Source of the DNA: Pseudomonadota bacterium
GTDB taxonomy: Bacteria > Desulfobacterota > Desulfarculia > Desulfarculales > Desulfarculaceae
NCBI GenBank assembly: GCA_018902755.1
Contig: JAHIQI010000026.1
Span: 1-21,579, forward strand
DNA length: 21,579 nt
Direction of reading: 5' to 3'
Shown here one piece after another: positions 14,351 through 21,579 of this stretch. A program made the translations under genes and the position numbers. The notes beneath the pieces were generated by a model, which worked only from the letters and a program-made list of their open reading frames with translations, did not search any database and was not told the DNA's origin. Each line of letters opens with the position of its first letter. Positions within the stretch are counted from its first letter, which is position 1.

Positions 14351-16116
14351 GACTTGACCACCTCCACGAAGACGCCTTTGCGGATGTCCACCAGGCCCTT
14401 GTCGGTGAGGCGGATGAAAGGCAGGCCGGTGAAGCAGAAGGTCTGGGCGGTCAGGAAGGGACGGGCCAGGGGGCAGCCCATCTGCTTGAGCGCCGCGCGG
14501 CAGGTCTCGGCAATGCGTTGTATCTCCGGGAAGGGCAGGGTGGAGATGATGCCCGCCACCGGCAGGGGCAGGGAGGCCACCACCTCGTTGCCCCGGGCCA
14601 CGGCCCAGCCGCCGCCCATGGAGCGCACCGCCTCGGCGGCCACGGCCATCTCCTCTTCGCTGGCGCCGGCCACGAAGATGTTGGTGGTGTCCCAGATCAG
14701 GCTGCTGGCCAGGGCCCCCTGGCTGAGCCCCCAGCCACGGGCAAAGCCCACGGCCATCTTGAGCTCCGGGCTCTGGCGGTTGATGTGGGCGATCTTCACC
14801 ACCCCCTGGGCCGGGTCGGGGCGCACGTTGCCCTGCTCGATGGGCAAGGCCGCCTCGCCCTCCAAGGTGATGGTGGCGTCCTTGGCCTCCACCACCCGGA
14901 CCACCGCGGTTCGCCCCTGGGCGTTCACCGCGAAGTCGGCTGCGGTAAGCGGCGGGCACTGCATGGTCTGCCTGGCCTCGGGGGGATAGGCGAAGGCCGG
15001 GGCCGGCACGGTGAGCTTGCCGTCCTGGGCCACCAGGCGGCCTTCCAGCCACACCCGCTGGGCGCGGAACTCCTTGAGGTCGGCCATCAGCACCAAATCG
15101 GCAACCCAGCCGGGGGCCACCGCGCCCAGGCGCTCCAGGCCGAAATAGCGGGCCGGGTTGAGGCTGCACCAGGCCACGGCCCGCGCGGGCTCCACCCCCA
15201 GGGCCACCGCCCGGGCCAGCAGGGGGTTCATGGCCCCCCAGGAGATCAATTCCTCGAACTCGGCCAGGTCGGTGACCAGCATGGCCTGGCCGGTCTCGGG
15301 CAGGGCGGCCAGGGTGGGGACCACCTGGGCCATCTCCCGGCGCACGAAGCCCTCGCGCACCTGCACCGCCAGGCCCAGGGCCAGGCGCTGGGCCGCGTCC
15401 TCGCCGGATATGGATTCGTGGCAGCTGGTGGTGCCGGCGGCGACGTAGGCCATCAGCCGGGACCCCCGCGCCCCGGCGGCGTGGCCTTCCAGGCGCTTGC
15501 CCAGGGCCATGGCCTGGGCGTAGTTGACGGCCGCCCGCTGTTCGCCGCCGGTGATGGCCGGCCAGTAGGTCTCGCCCACTCCCAGACAGGCGGGGTGTTC
15601 CAGCAGCTCCTGGAAGCCCTGCCGGTCCAGCCCGGCGCTGGTCTCCCACTGGGGGAAGGGCGGCACCAGGGGGGGCACCGTGAAGAACACCCGCTGGGGC
15701 GTGGCCTGGGCCGCGCTTACGAAGTGCCACAGGCCCTCGGCCCCCCAGGCCCCAGCCATCATGCCCATCTCGCTCACTGCGGTGGTGTTGCCGCTGGCCA
15801 GGGCCAGCTCGGCGAAGGGCCCCAGCTCGAAGATGGAGTCCAGATGGGTGTGGGCGTCCACCAGGCCGGGGATCAGATAGCTCCCCGCCGCGTCGAACAC
15901 CTGGGTGTCCGGGCCCAGCCAGCCGGGCGCTTCCTCGCCCAGGGCGGCCACCCGGCCCAGGGCCAGGGCCACGCTGATGGGCTCGCTGATGCTGTAATCA
16001 AAGACGTTGACCACCCTGGCTTGGCGAATGACCGCATCGGCCGCCTGGGCTCCCAAAGCCACCTGGGCCAGACGGGTTACATCGGCGGGTTCCAGGGGGC
16101 GCGGGTGGAAGGCCAT
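14341..16116 (-). CDS. Divergent adenine deaminase-like amidohydrolase
   Basis: A 591-residue protein with the two-part architecture of adenine deaminase: an amidohydrolase barrel and a C-terminal adenine-deaminase domain. Metal-site residues kept are H89 and H91 (VDAHTH), E182 (GVGETYWP), H212 (EGHAAG), H233 (TSCHES) and D283 (VTDLAEF). The canonical DPHE motif after the glycine-threonine-threonine turn is replaced by SEMG (115-118). The C-terminal HDSHN motif is replaced by WDTTN (475-479), although the following GASEEEM and LPLPVAG blocks stay typical. It may deaminate a different base or hydrolyse another ring. ATG at 16116 has GGGGAG upstream. It starts three bases after the CcdA-thioredoxin stop and overlaps the phosphoesterase start. 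Confidence 0.82.
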   Translation of the reverse strand: MAFHPRPLEPADVTRLAQVALGAQAADAVIRQARVVNVFDYSISEPISVALALGRVAALGEEAPGWLGPDTQVFDAAGSYLIPGLVDAHTHLDSIFELGPFAELALASGNTTAVSEMGMMAGAWGAEGLWHFVSAAQATPQRVFFTVPPLVPPFPQWETSAGLDRQGFQELLEHPACLGVGETYWPAITGGEQRAAVNYAQAMALGKRLEGHAAGARGSRLMAYVAAGTTSCHESISGEDAAQRLALGLAVQVREGFVRREMAQVVPTLAALPETGQAMLVTDLAEFEELISWGAMNPLLARAVALGVEPARAVAWCSLNPARYFGLERLGAVAPGWVADLVLMADLKEFRAQRVWLEGRLVAQDGKLTVPAPAFAYPPEARQTMQCPPLTAADFAVNAQGRTAVVRVVEAKDATITLEGEAALPIEQGNVRPDPAQGVVKIAHINRQSPELKMAVGFARGWGLSQGALASSLIWDTTNIFVAGASEEEMAVAAEAVRSMGGGWAVARGNEVVASLPLPVAGIISTLPFPEIQRIAETCRAALKQMGCPLARPFLTAQTFCFTGLPFIRLTDKGLVDIRKGVFVEVVKSCA

Positions 16117-16119
16117 GTA

Positions 16120-17442
16120 CTAGCTCCCCGGCGGGGCCGAAGTGCGGGCCACCGCCATCTTGAGTAAGGGCAGGAAGCGCTCCGGGGGCACGAAGCCCAC
16201 CACCCGGCTCTCGGTGATCTCGTTGCCCTGGCCGTCCAGGAAAATGATGGTGGGCACTCCCCGCACCCGGTATTGGCGCATGAGCTTCTGGGCGTCCGGG
16301 CCGGGGTCACTGGTGAAGTCGGCCTTCACCGGCACGAATTTGGACAGCAGCTCTTGCACCTCGGGCAGGGGCAGGGTTTCGCTCTTGAGCTTCTTGCAGG
16401 GGTTGCACCAGTCGGCGGTGAAGAACAGGGCCACCGGCTTTTTCTGGGCCTGGGCCTCCTGCAACACCCGCGGGGAGAAATGCACCCAGGCGGTCTTGTC
16501 CGGCGCGCCGCCGGGAGTCCAGAACCACCAGAAGCTGGCCGCCGCCGCCAGGATGATTATGCCGATCACGCGTTTGAAACTCACGAAGCCTCCTTTGCCG
16601 CTCTTTTCCATAAAGCCCAGGTAGACGCCCCCGACCAGGCCGATGATGATCATCAGCCAGCGGGACAGGGTCGCGCCCAAGAGCGGCTCGGCGATGTTGA
16701 CGGCCATGATCACCAGCACCAGGCCGAAGAATTTGCGCACCCAGATCATCCACTCGCCCGCGCCGGGCAGGCGCTGGATGGAGCTGCTGAAGGCGGCCAG
16801 CACCGCCAGGGGCAGGCCCAGCCCGGCGGCCAGGACGAAGAACACCAACAGGCCGTAGGGCACCGAGCCTTCCCGGGCCACATGGGCCATGAGCCCCACC
16901 ACGAAGGGTCCCACGCAGGGCGCGGCCAACAAGCCCAGGGTAAGGCCCATGATGAGCGCGCCCAATATGCCGGTCCGGTTGGAGGCGGCCAGGCGGTTGA
17001 GGGCGGCGGGCAGGCGCAGCTCCCACAGGCCGAACATGCTGGCGGCCATGAACAAGAGCACCGCCGCCAGGAACAGGATCACCGCCGGGTGGCTGAGGGC
17101 CTCGCCCAAAAAGGCCCCGCCCAGGGCCACCAGGCTGCCCAGGGCGGCGTACATGATGGCCATGCCCAGCCAGTAGGCCAGGGCGTCGGCGATCAGTCCT
17201 CCCCGTCCGGTGGATCGGCCCCCGAAGTAGCCGATGGTAATGGGGATTAGGGGATATACGCAGGGGGTGAGGTTGAGCCCCAGGCCTCCCACGAACACCA
17301 GGCCCAAAACCCACCAGAAGCTCTGGCCGGCAAAGGGGTCGGAGGCGGCGGCTGTGCCCGCGGCCAGGGCCGCGGCGGGGCAAAATACCGCCAAGGCGGC
17401 CAGGGCCGCGCCGAGCCGCTTAAGGGATGCATATGTGGTCAT
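16120..17442 (-). CDS. CcdA-thioredoxin fusion (short DsbD-like thiol-disulfide carrier)
   Basis: A 440-residue inner-membrane protein that moves reducing power from the cytoplasm to the periplasm. After a signal or first membrane segment (residues 8-28), a DsbD/CcdA membrane domain of about eight helices carries the paired redox cysteines C61 (NLTPCVYPLIPITIGYFGG) and C176 (LAAPCVGPF). A C-terminal thioredoxin domain (about 320-430) has C346 and C349 in ADWCNPCKK and the cis-proline region GVPTIIF. The N-terminal periplasmic immunoglobulin-like domain of full DsbD is missing, so its partners may differ. ATG at 17442 has only a distant AGGAG. It leads the minus-strand cluster, three bases ahead of the adenine-deaminase-like gene. 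Confidence 0.9.
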   Translation of the reverse strand: MTTYASLKRLGAALAALAVFCPAAALAAGTAAASDPFAGQSFWWVLGLVFVGGLGLNLTPCVYPLIPITIGYFGGRSTGRGGLIADALAYWLGMAIMYAALGSLVALGGAFLGEALSHPAVILFLAAVLLFMAASMFGLWELRLPAALNRLAASNRTGILGALIMGLTLGLLAAPCVGPFVVGLMAHVAREGSVPYGLLVFFVLAAGLGLPLAVLAAFSSSIQRLPGAGEWMIWVRKFFGLVLVIMAVNIAEPLLGATLSRWLMIIIGLVGGVYLGFMEKSGKGGFVSFKRVIGIIILAAAASFWWFWTPGGAPDKTAWVHFSPRVLQEAQAQKKPVALFFTADWCNPCKKLKSETLPLPEVQELLSKFVPVKADFTSDPGPDAQKLMRQYRVRGVPTIIFLDGQGNEITESRVVGFVPPERFLPLLKMAVARTSAPPGS

Positions 17443-17496
17443 TTTGTTGAATTCGGCTCCTGGGAAGGGTTTAAGCGTCGTCCCCTCGCGTCTAAA

Positions 17497-17525
17497 AAAA
17501 TACCCGAGGGCGGCCGGGGGGTCAA
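17497..17525 (-). promoter_or_regulatory. Candidate promoter for the minus-strand cluster
   Basis: On the minus strand TTGACC (17525-17520) and TATTTT (17502-17497) are 17 bases apart, with five and four of six consensus matches. The start would lie about 48 bases before the CcdA-thioredoxin ATG. Confidence 0.4.
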
Positions 17526-17560
17526 ACCCTATAATTCAACGAGGCCGGGTCGCGCAACCA

Positions 17561-17588
17561 TTTATATAAACAGACACTTTACAGTTAA
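17561..17588 (-). promoter_or_regulatory. Second candidate minus-strand promoter, overlapping the mltD promoter
   Basis: TTAACT (17588-17583) and TATAAA (17566-17561) are 16 bases apart on the minus strand. It shares bases with the plus-strand promoter at 17578-17606, so the two could compete. Confidence 0.3.
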
Positions 17589-17606
17589 GCTCAGCTCTGC
17601 TATCTT
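17578..17606 (+). promoter_or_regulatory. Candidate sigma70-type promoter for the transglycosylase gene
   Basis: TTTACA (17578-17583) and TATCTT (17601-17606) are separated by exactly 17 bases, with five and four of six consensus matches. Transcription would begin near 17613, about 43 bases before the ATG at 17656. Confidence 0.5.
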
Positions 17607-17655
17607 AGCCAAAATATGTTTGGGCGTATTCTCGTGCGCTCCAGCGGATGGATGT

Positions 17656-19281
17656 ATGCATTTGAAATCAATTTTAGCCGTTGCCTGCCTGGCCATGCTG
17701 GCCGCCGCCGGTTGCGCCACCACCACCTCCCAAACCAGCCAAACCGGTTCCCCCGAGCCAACGGTAATCACCGGTAAGCCCCTCAAGCCGTCCCAGGAGG
17801 AAATCTCCGCCAGGGTGGCCCAGGAGCTCAGGGATCTGGGCGAAAAGGAGATGGTCACCGAGAAGAAGCAGCCCGCCGGCCAGGCGGACGAGGCTGAGAC
17901 GGTCACCTACGACATCCCCATCGTCATCAACTCCCGGGTGGAGTTTTTCATAGAGTATTTCCAGACCAAGGTGCCCAAGCGCTTTCGCATCTGGCTGTCC
18001 CGCTCGGGCCGTTATCTGCCCATGATGCGGGCCATCTTGAAGGAGCACGGCCTGCCCGAGGACCTGGTCTACCTGGCCCTCATCGAAAGCGGCTTCTCCT
18101 GCCAGGCCTATTCCCGGGCCCACGCGGTGGGCCCCTGGCAGTTCATCCGGGGCACGGGCAAGCGCTACGGCCTGGCCATAAACTACTGGGTGGACGAGCG
18201 CCGCGACCCGGTGAAGGCCACCCACGCCGCCGCCAGATACCTGAAGGACCTGCATGATGAGTTCGGCTCCTGGTACCTGGCCGCCGCGGCCTACAACGCA
18301 GGCGAGGGCAAGGTCCGCCGGGCGCTCAAGCGCTACAACGCCGACGACTTCTGGTCCATAAGCCAGGGCCGCCGCTACTACCTCAAGAGCGAAACCCGCC
18401 AATACGTGCCCAAGATGATCGCCGCGGCGATCATCGCCAAGGAGCCGGACAAGTACGGCTTCACCGACATCCAATACGAACAGCCCATGGTCTTCGACGT
18501 GGTCAAGGTGCATCCGGGGACCTCCCTGGGCGTGGCGGCCAAGCTGGCCGGAATCAAGTCCAAGGAGCTGAACGACCTGAACCCGGAGCTGCGCCGCTGG
18601 GCGATTCCCCCCACCGGGGGCATGTACGAGCTGCGCATCCCCCAGGGCGGCAAGGCCTCCTTCGAGCTGGCCTACGCCCAGATGCCGGTGCTCAAGCGCA
18701 AGGCCAGGGTGGGCTCCGTCACCGTGCAGGTGCACCGGGGCGACACCCTGGGGCGCATCGCCAAGATCCACGGGGTGAGCCTGAACGACCTTATGGCCAT
18801 CAACCCCAATTTGGACCCCCGCCGCCTGCGCATCGGGCAGTCGGTGGTGGTGCCGCCGGGCAGCGGTTACGGCTCCATGCAGGTGGCCCAGGACGCCTAC
18901 CCACGCACCCACCGCTCCTTGGCCACCAGCCCCAGGGGCTCCCGCAAGATCCACCACACCGTCAAGAGCGGCGACACCCTTTGGCACATCGCTCGCTCCT
19001 ACAACATCAACTGGCGCGACATCCTGCGCTGGAACGGCCGCAACAGCAGCCGCCTGCAAGTCGGCCAGGACCTGGTGCTATACGTGCCCAGCGCCAAGGC
19101 CGAGGGCAAGGTGGACACCCAGCCCACCCAGTCCGGCGACCTGATCCACGTGGTAAAGCGGGGCGACAACCTCTGGACCATCGGCCGCCGCTACGGCGTG
19201 ACCCCCAACCAGCTAAAGCGCTGGAACAACCTGCGCTCCAGCGCCATCGCCCCCGGCGACAAGCTGACCGTCAAGCGCTAG
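17656..19281 (+). CDS. mltD: MltD-like lytic murein transglycosylase lipoprotein with LysM repeats
   Basis: A 541-residue lipoprotein that cleaves peptidoglycan glycan strands. ATG at 17656 gives a signal peptide with lipobox LAAAGC (C20); an upstream TTG at 17620 would spoil it. Ribosome site is weak. The SLT domain spans about 100-265, with catalytic E144 in LALIESGFSCQAYS, then AVGPWQFIRGTGKRYGL and AAAYNAGEGKVRRA, all family blocks. A degenerate LysM-like region (about 277-330) precedes three LysM modules: about 355-401 (VHRGDTLGRIA), 432-478 (VKSGDTLWHIA) and 497-541 (VKRGDNLWTIG). These bind glycan chains and anchor the enzyme to the wall. Without a sorting aspartate after C20 (next residues are ATTT), the outer membrane is the likely location. 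A terminator follows. Confidence 0.92.
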   Translation: MHLKSILAVACLAMLAAAGCATTTSQTSQTGSPEPTVITGKPLKPSQEEISARVAQELRDLGEKEMVTEKKQPAGQADEAETVTYDIPIVINSRVEFFIEYFQTKVPKRFRIWLSRSGRYLPMMRAILKEHGLPEDLVYLALIESGFSCQAYSRAHAVGPWQFIRGTGKRYGLAINYWVDERRDPVKATHAAARYLKDLHDEFGSWYLAAAAYNAGEGKVRRALKRYNADDFWSISQGRRYYLKSETRQYVPKMIAAAIIAKEPDKYGFTDIQYEQPMVFDVVKVHPGTSLGVAAKLAGIKSKELNDLNPELRRWAIPPTGGMYELRIPQGGKASFELAYAQMPVLKRKARVGSVTVQVHRGDTLGRIAKIHGVSLNDLMAINPNLDPRRLRIGQSVVVPPGSGYGSMQVAQDAYPRTHRSLATSPRGSRKIHHTVKSGDTLWHIARSYNINWRDILRWNGRNSSRLQVGQDLVLYVPSAKAEGKVDTQPTQSGDLIHVVKRGDNLWTIGRRYGVTPNQLKRWNNLRSSAIAPGDKLTVKR

Positions 19282-19303
19282 CGCCCTTCAAGACCAAATA
19301 CGT

Positions 19304-19335
19304 GGGCCGCTCCCCAGGGGGCGGCCCTTTCTATT
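19304..19335 (+). terminator. Rho-independent terminator after mltD
   Basis: GGGCCGCTCC pairs with GGGGCGGCCC-type sequence (a ten-pair stem with one G-T wobble and a four-base loop) followed by TTTCTATT. It begins 22 bases after the stop at 19281. Confidence 0.8.
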
Positions 19336-19463
19336 GGGGCGGAGCCGGCCAGACGTCGGCTAACCGCCTGGCAAGGAGCGGGGAGGGGAAGGCGGTGCGG
19401 CCGGCTGTCGTCCCTTCGGGCGTCGCCCCATCCTCCAGGCGTCGGCGCTACCCGCCAAAGAGA

Positions 19464-19493
19464 GCGCCCGCCGGAGATGGCTCCGGCGGGCGC
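19464..19493 (-). terminator. Strong hairpin ending the TRAP transporter transcript
   Basis: Two 13-base arms (GCGCCCGCCGGAG, 19464-19476, and its exact complement at 19481-19493) enclose a four-base loop. On the minus strand the stem is followed by TCTCTTT. It lies about 30 bases beyond the dctM stop. The plus-strand side is followed only by ATGTTTG, so it mainly serves the minus strand. Confidence 0.8.
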
Positions 19494-19521
19494 ATGTTTG
19501 CTGAGTCGGACCGCTCTTGGG

Positions 19522-20820
19522 CTAGTCCACGTTCCAGCCCATGAGGCGCGGCAGCCACAGCACCGCGTCGGGCCAGTAGGTCATGATGAGCAGCACCCCG
19601 ATCTGAATGGCCAACCAGGGCATGACCGCCCGTGACACGTAAAGCAAATTTCGGTTGACCAGTGCCCCGGTGATGTAAAGGCTCACCCCCAGGGGCGGGG
19701 TGCAGTAGCCGATGGCCAGGTTCACGGTCATCAAAAGCCCGAAGTGCACCGCGTTGATCCCGTAACTGTCCAGCATGGGCAGGAAGATGGGGCCCAGGAT
19801 CAAGGTGGCGCTGATGATGTCCATGAACATGCCGATGATCAGCAGCAGGACGTTGATGGTCAGCAGGAAGATCCAGGGCTGGGTGATGGAGCTGACCACC
19901 GCCTCGCTAATCTTGCTGGGGATGGCTTCCATGGTCAGGTAGCGGCCGAAACAGGTGGCCCCGGCCACGATGATCAAAAGGGTGGCGCTGGTTATCGCCG
20001 AGTTGACCATCACTTTCTTGACCGTGGAGAACTTCATGTCCCGGTGGATGAACAACTCCACGATGAGCGCGTACACGCAGGCCACAACCGCCGCCTCGTT
20101 GGCGGTGAAAGCCCCGCTGAAGATGCCGCCGAAGATGATCACCGGCAGCATCAAGGACCAGAAGCCCTCCCTGAAGGCGTGCCAGGCCTCGCTCCAGGTG
20201 GGTTTGGGAGCCTGGGTGAACCCGGGGTTGCGCACCGCCCACACGTAGGAGTAGGCGCACATGCCGGCCATGATCAAAATGCCGGGCACGAAGCCGGTTA
20301 GGAACAGGCCCTCCAGGCTCACCGCGCTGATCATGGAGTAGAGGATCATGGCGATGGACGGCGGGATGATGACCCCCAGGTTGGGGGCCGTGGTCATGAC
20401 CCCCACGCTGAATCTCAGGTCGTACTTGTTGTCGATCAGAGCGGGAATCATAAAGCCGCCAATGGCCACCACCGTGGCCACCGTGGAGCCGCTGATGGCG
20501 CCGAACAGGCCGCAGGCCAGGATGCCGGCCATGGCCAAGCCTCCGGGCAGCCAGCCCACCACCACGTTGGCAAAACGTATGAGTTTGTCCACGATGGAGC
20601 CGCTGGTCATGATGTTGCCGCATAAAATGAAGAACAGCACCACCACCAGGGCGAAATTGTCCATGGAACGGAAAAGGCTTTGAATCAGGACCAGCAGGGG
20701 AAGGTCGGTAAACAGCAGAAAGCCGATCACCGAGGTGAAGAACAGGCAGAGAAACACGGGAACCGTGGCGGCCATGGCCCCCAAAAGCACCAGTACGATG
20801 ATGATATAGCTTGCTTCCAT
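19522..20820 (-). CDS. dctM: TRAP transporter large permease, DctM family
   Basis: The 432-residue large membrane subunit of a TRAP transporter, which imports organic acids or similar solutes using an ion gradient together with DctQ and a periplasmic binding protein. It is hydrophobic throughout, with about a dozen membrane helices. It shows the DctM signature near 105-127 (FGAISGSTVATVVAIGGFMI) and the following TTAPNLGVIIPPSIAMILY, plus TANEAA and GYCTPPLGVSL in the second half. Length is normal for the family. ATG at 20820 has AGGGGGC upstream and lies nine bases after the dctQ stop, so the pair is an operon. Substrate cannot be told from the permease. A strong hairpin terminates the transcript. 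Confidence 0.95.
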   Translation of the reverse strand: MEASYIIIVLVLLGAMAATVPVFLCLFFTSVIGFLLFTDLPLLVLIQSLFRSMDNFALVVVLFFILCGNIMTSGSIVDKLIRFANVVVGWLPGGLAMAGILACGLFGAISGSTVATVVAIGGFMIPALIDNKYDLRFSVGVMTTAPNLGVIIPPSIAMILYSMISAVSLEGLFLTGFVPGILIMAGMCAYSYVWAVRNPGFTQAPKPTWSEAWHAFREGFWSLMLPVIIFGGIFSGAFTANEAAVVACVYALIVELFIHRDMKFSTVKKVMVNSAITSATLLIIVAGATCFGRYLTMEAIPSKISEAVVSSITQPWIFLLTINVLLLIIGMFMDIISATLILGPIFLPMLDSYGINAVHFGLLMTVNLAIGYCTPPLGVSLYITGALVNRNLLYVSRAVMPWLAIQIGVLLIMTYWPDAVLWLPRLMGWNVD

Positions 20821-20829
20821 CAGCGCCCC

Positions 20830-21492
20830 CTACCCTGCGGCTTCATTTTTGGACCTTCCCTCTTGGAAATCCCACCACAGCACCTGGACGGTGCGCACTC
20901 CCATGGTCACTCCCATGAGAGGCAAAATCAGGTAAAGGATGACCAGGGGAATCTCCAAGATGATGGTTTCCTGGGATGTCCGCTCCTGCATGAGGGCCAT
21001 GTCGATGCCGAACTTGGTGATGATCGCCGAAAAGAGCAGCACCGAAAAATGGCTGAAATAGGTCATGGGGGCGCGTAGGCGCGGCACGATCTGCACCAGC
21101 GCGTCGATAGTGATCATGGACCGGTTTTTAATGGCCGGCGCCAGGCCCACAAAGGTGGTGAGGATGATAAGTTCGCGTATCAGTTCCTCGGACCAGGCCA
21201 TGGAGTAGGAAAAGACGTATCGCAGGATCACATTTATGAACAGGGAAACCAGCCCGACCATCACCGCGAAATAAAGGGTCCACTCCTCAAAGAAGGTAAG
21301 GCCCTTGTCCTGGAAGCGCAGAAAGCGGTCCCAGTTGCCGGTGAAGGCGGCGACGATCATGAAAAATCCCCAGATGGAGATGGCTCCCCAGGTCAGCCCT
21401 TTTAGGTGCAACAGGAAATAGCCCAGAACGGCGGCCGCGGCGATGCAGGCCACAGCCACCCAGCCGAAGATGTATGTCCGCCCTTGTGCCAT
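20830..21492 (-). CDS. dctQ: TRAP transporter small permease, DctQ family, with extended N-terminus
   Basis: The 220-residue small membrane subunit that pairs with DctM. The core four helices (about 72-93, 103-121, 143-165, 178-202) carry the DctQ hallmark NVILRYVFSYSMAWSEELIR (87-106). Compared with the usual 160-170 residues, it has about 60 extra N-terminal residues with two further hydrophobic segments (8-27 and 33-50), a known longer variant. ATG at 21492 has AAAGGAAA upstream. No solute-binding protein gene is in the window; it may lie beyond the right edge, immediately upstream in transcription. A TGACG/CGTCA inverted repeat sits 26 bases before the start. Confidence 0.9.
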   Translation of the reverse strand: MAQGRTYIFGWVAVACIAAAAVLGYFLLHLKGLTWGAISIWGFFMIVAAFTGNWDRFLRFQDKGLTFFEEWTLYFAVMVGLVSLFINVILRYVFSYSMAWSEELIRELIILTTFVGLAPAIKNRSMITIDALVQIVPRLRAPMTYFSHFSVLLFSAIITKFGIDMALMQERTSQETIILEIPLVILYLILPLMGVTMGVRTVQVLWWDFQEGRSKNEAAG

Positions 21493-21517
21493 GTATCGCG
21501 GTTTCCTTTGCGGCGCT

Positions 21518-21530
21518 TGACGCGCCGTCA
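21518..21530. promoter_or_regulatory. Inverted repeat upstream of dctQ
   Basis: TGACG and CGTCA flank a CGC centre just upstream of the dctQ ribosome site. It could be a small operator or chance symmetry in GC-rich sequence. Confidence 0.25.
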
Positions 21531-21547
21531 GCCCAGAGGTGGGAGCC

Positions 21548-21579
21548 GGGGGGGGGGGGGGGGGGGGGGCGGGGGCGGG
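21548..21579. repeat. Poly-G low-complexity end
   Basis: Twenty-two consecutive G's (21548-21569) are followed by C, five G's, C and three G's up to the end. This is most likely a sequencing or assembly artefact at a contig edge, not genomic sequence. Confidence 0.85.

Noticed and set aside
14351..15730. Long minus-strand extension upstream of the metallophosphoesterase
   Set aside because: It is an alternate frame of the adenine-deaminase-like gene. A signal peptide starts at 14350, marking the true start.
1..21579. CRISPR array, tRNA, rRNA or riboswitch
   Set aside because: No regularly spaced repeats, cloverleaf-like sequences or recognisable aptamer cores were seen by eye on either strand.

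Overview
This window is one high-GC bacterial fragment. It begins exactly on a 28-nt perfect palindrome and ends in a 22-nt run of G, so it looks like a whole assembly contig rather than an arbitrary slice. Dense overlapping genes, a CcdA-thioredoxin protein, a TRAP transporter and an MltD-type lipoprotein point to a free-living Gram-negative bacterium. The GC-rich codon use and gene mix would fit a Desulfobacterota/Desulfarculales-like genome, but that assignment is a low-confidence inference without a marker gene. No rRNA, tRNA, CRISPR array or complete insertion sequence was seen.

Layout. 1-509: palindrome, a terminator-like repeat and no convincing gene. 510-3811, plus strand: a secreted DUF1254/DUF1214 protein with a terminator, an AT-rich RluA-type pseudouridine synthase, and a secreted NTF2-like protein whose terminator nearly matches the repeat at 302-333. 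3965-6473, plus strand: glycerol dehydrogenase followed by an AGXT2-like aminotransferase. 6484-6936, minus strand: a GNAT acetyltransferase. 7297-7770: a small secreted orphan protein. 7902-10528, plus strand: two tandem paralogous MTA/SAH-deaminase-type amidohydrolases joined by a TGATG overlap.

10530-17442, minus strand: six co-directional genes. In transcription order they are a CcdA-thioredoxin fusion (short DsbD), a divergent adenine-deaminase-like protein, a secreted metallophosphoesterase, protein-L-isoaspartate methyltransferase, a LOG/TIGR00725 protein and an MscS channel. Several of them overlap or nearly touch. 17656-19281, plus strand: an MltD-like lipoprotein transglycosylase with LysM repeats, divergent from the CcdA-thioredoxin gene across a shared promoter region. 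19522-21492, minus strand: TRAP transporter subunits DctM and DctQ, closed by a strong hairpin.

The most interesting theme is adenine-type chemistry. Three amidohydrolase-superfamily deaminase-like proteins, a LOG-fold protein and a SAM-dependent methyltransferase (which makes S-adenosylhomocysteine) lie within 10 kb. The two tandem deaminases keep catalytic and ribose-binding residues but lack the arginine pair expected to bind the homocysteine end of SAH. The adenine-deaminase-like protein keeps the core metal ligands but lacks two family motifs. Their real substrates may therefore differ from the annotated ones.
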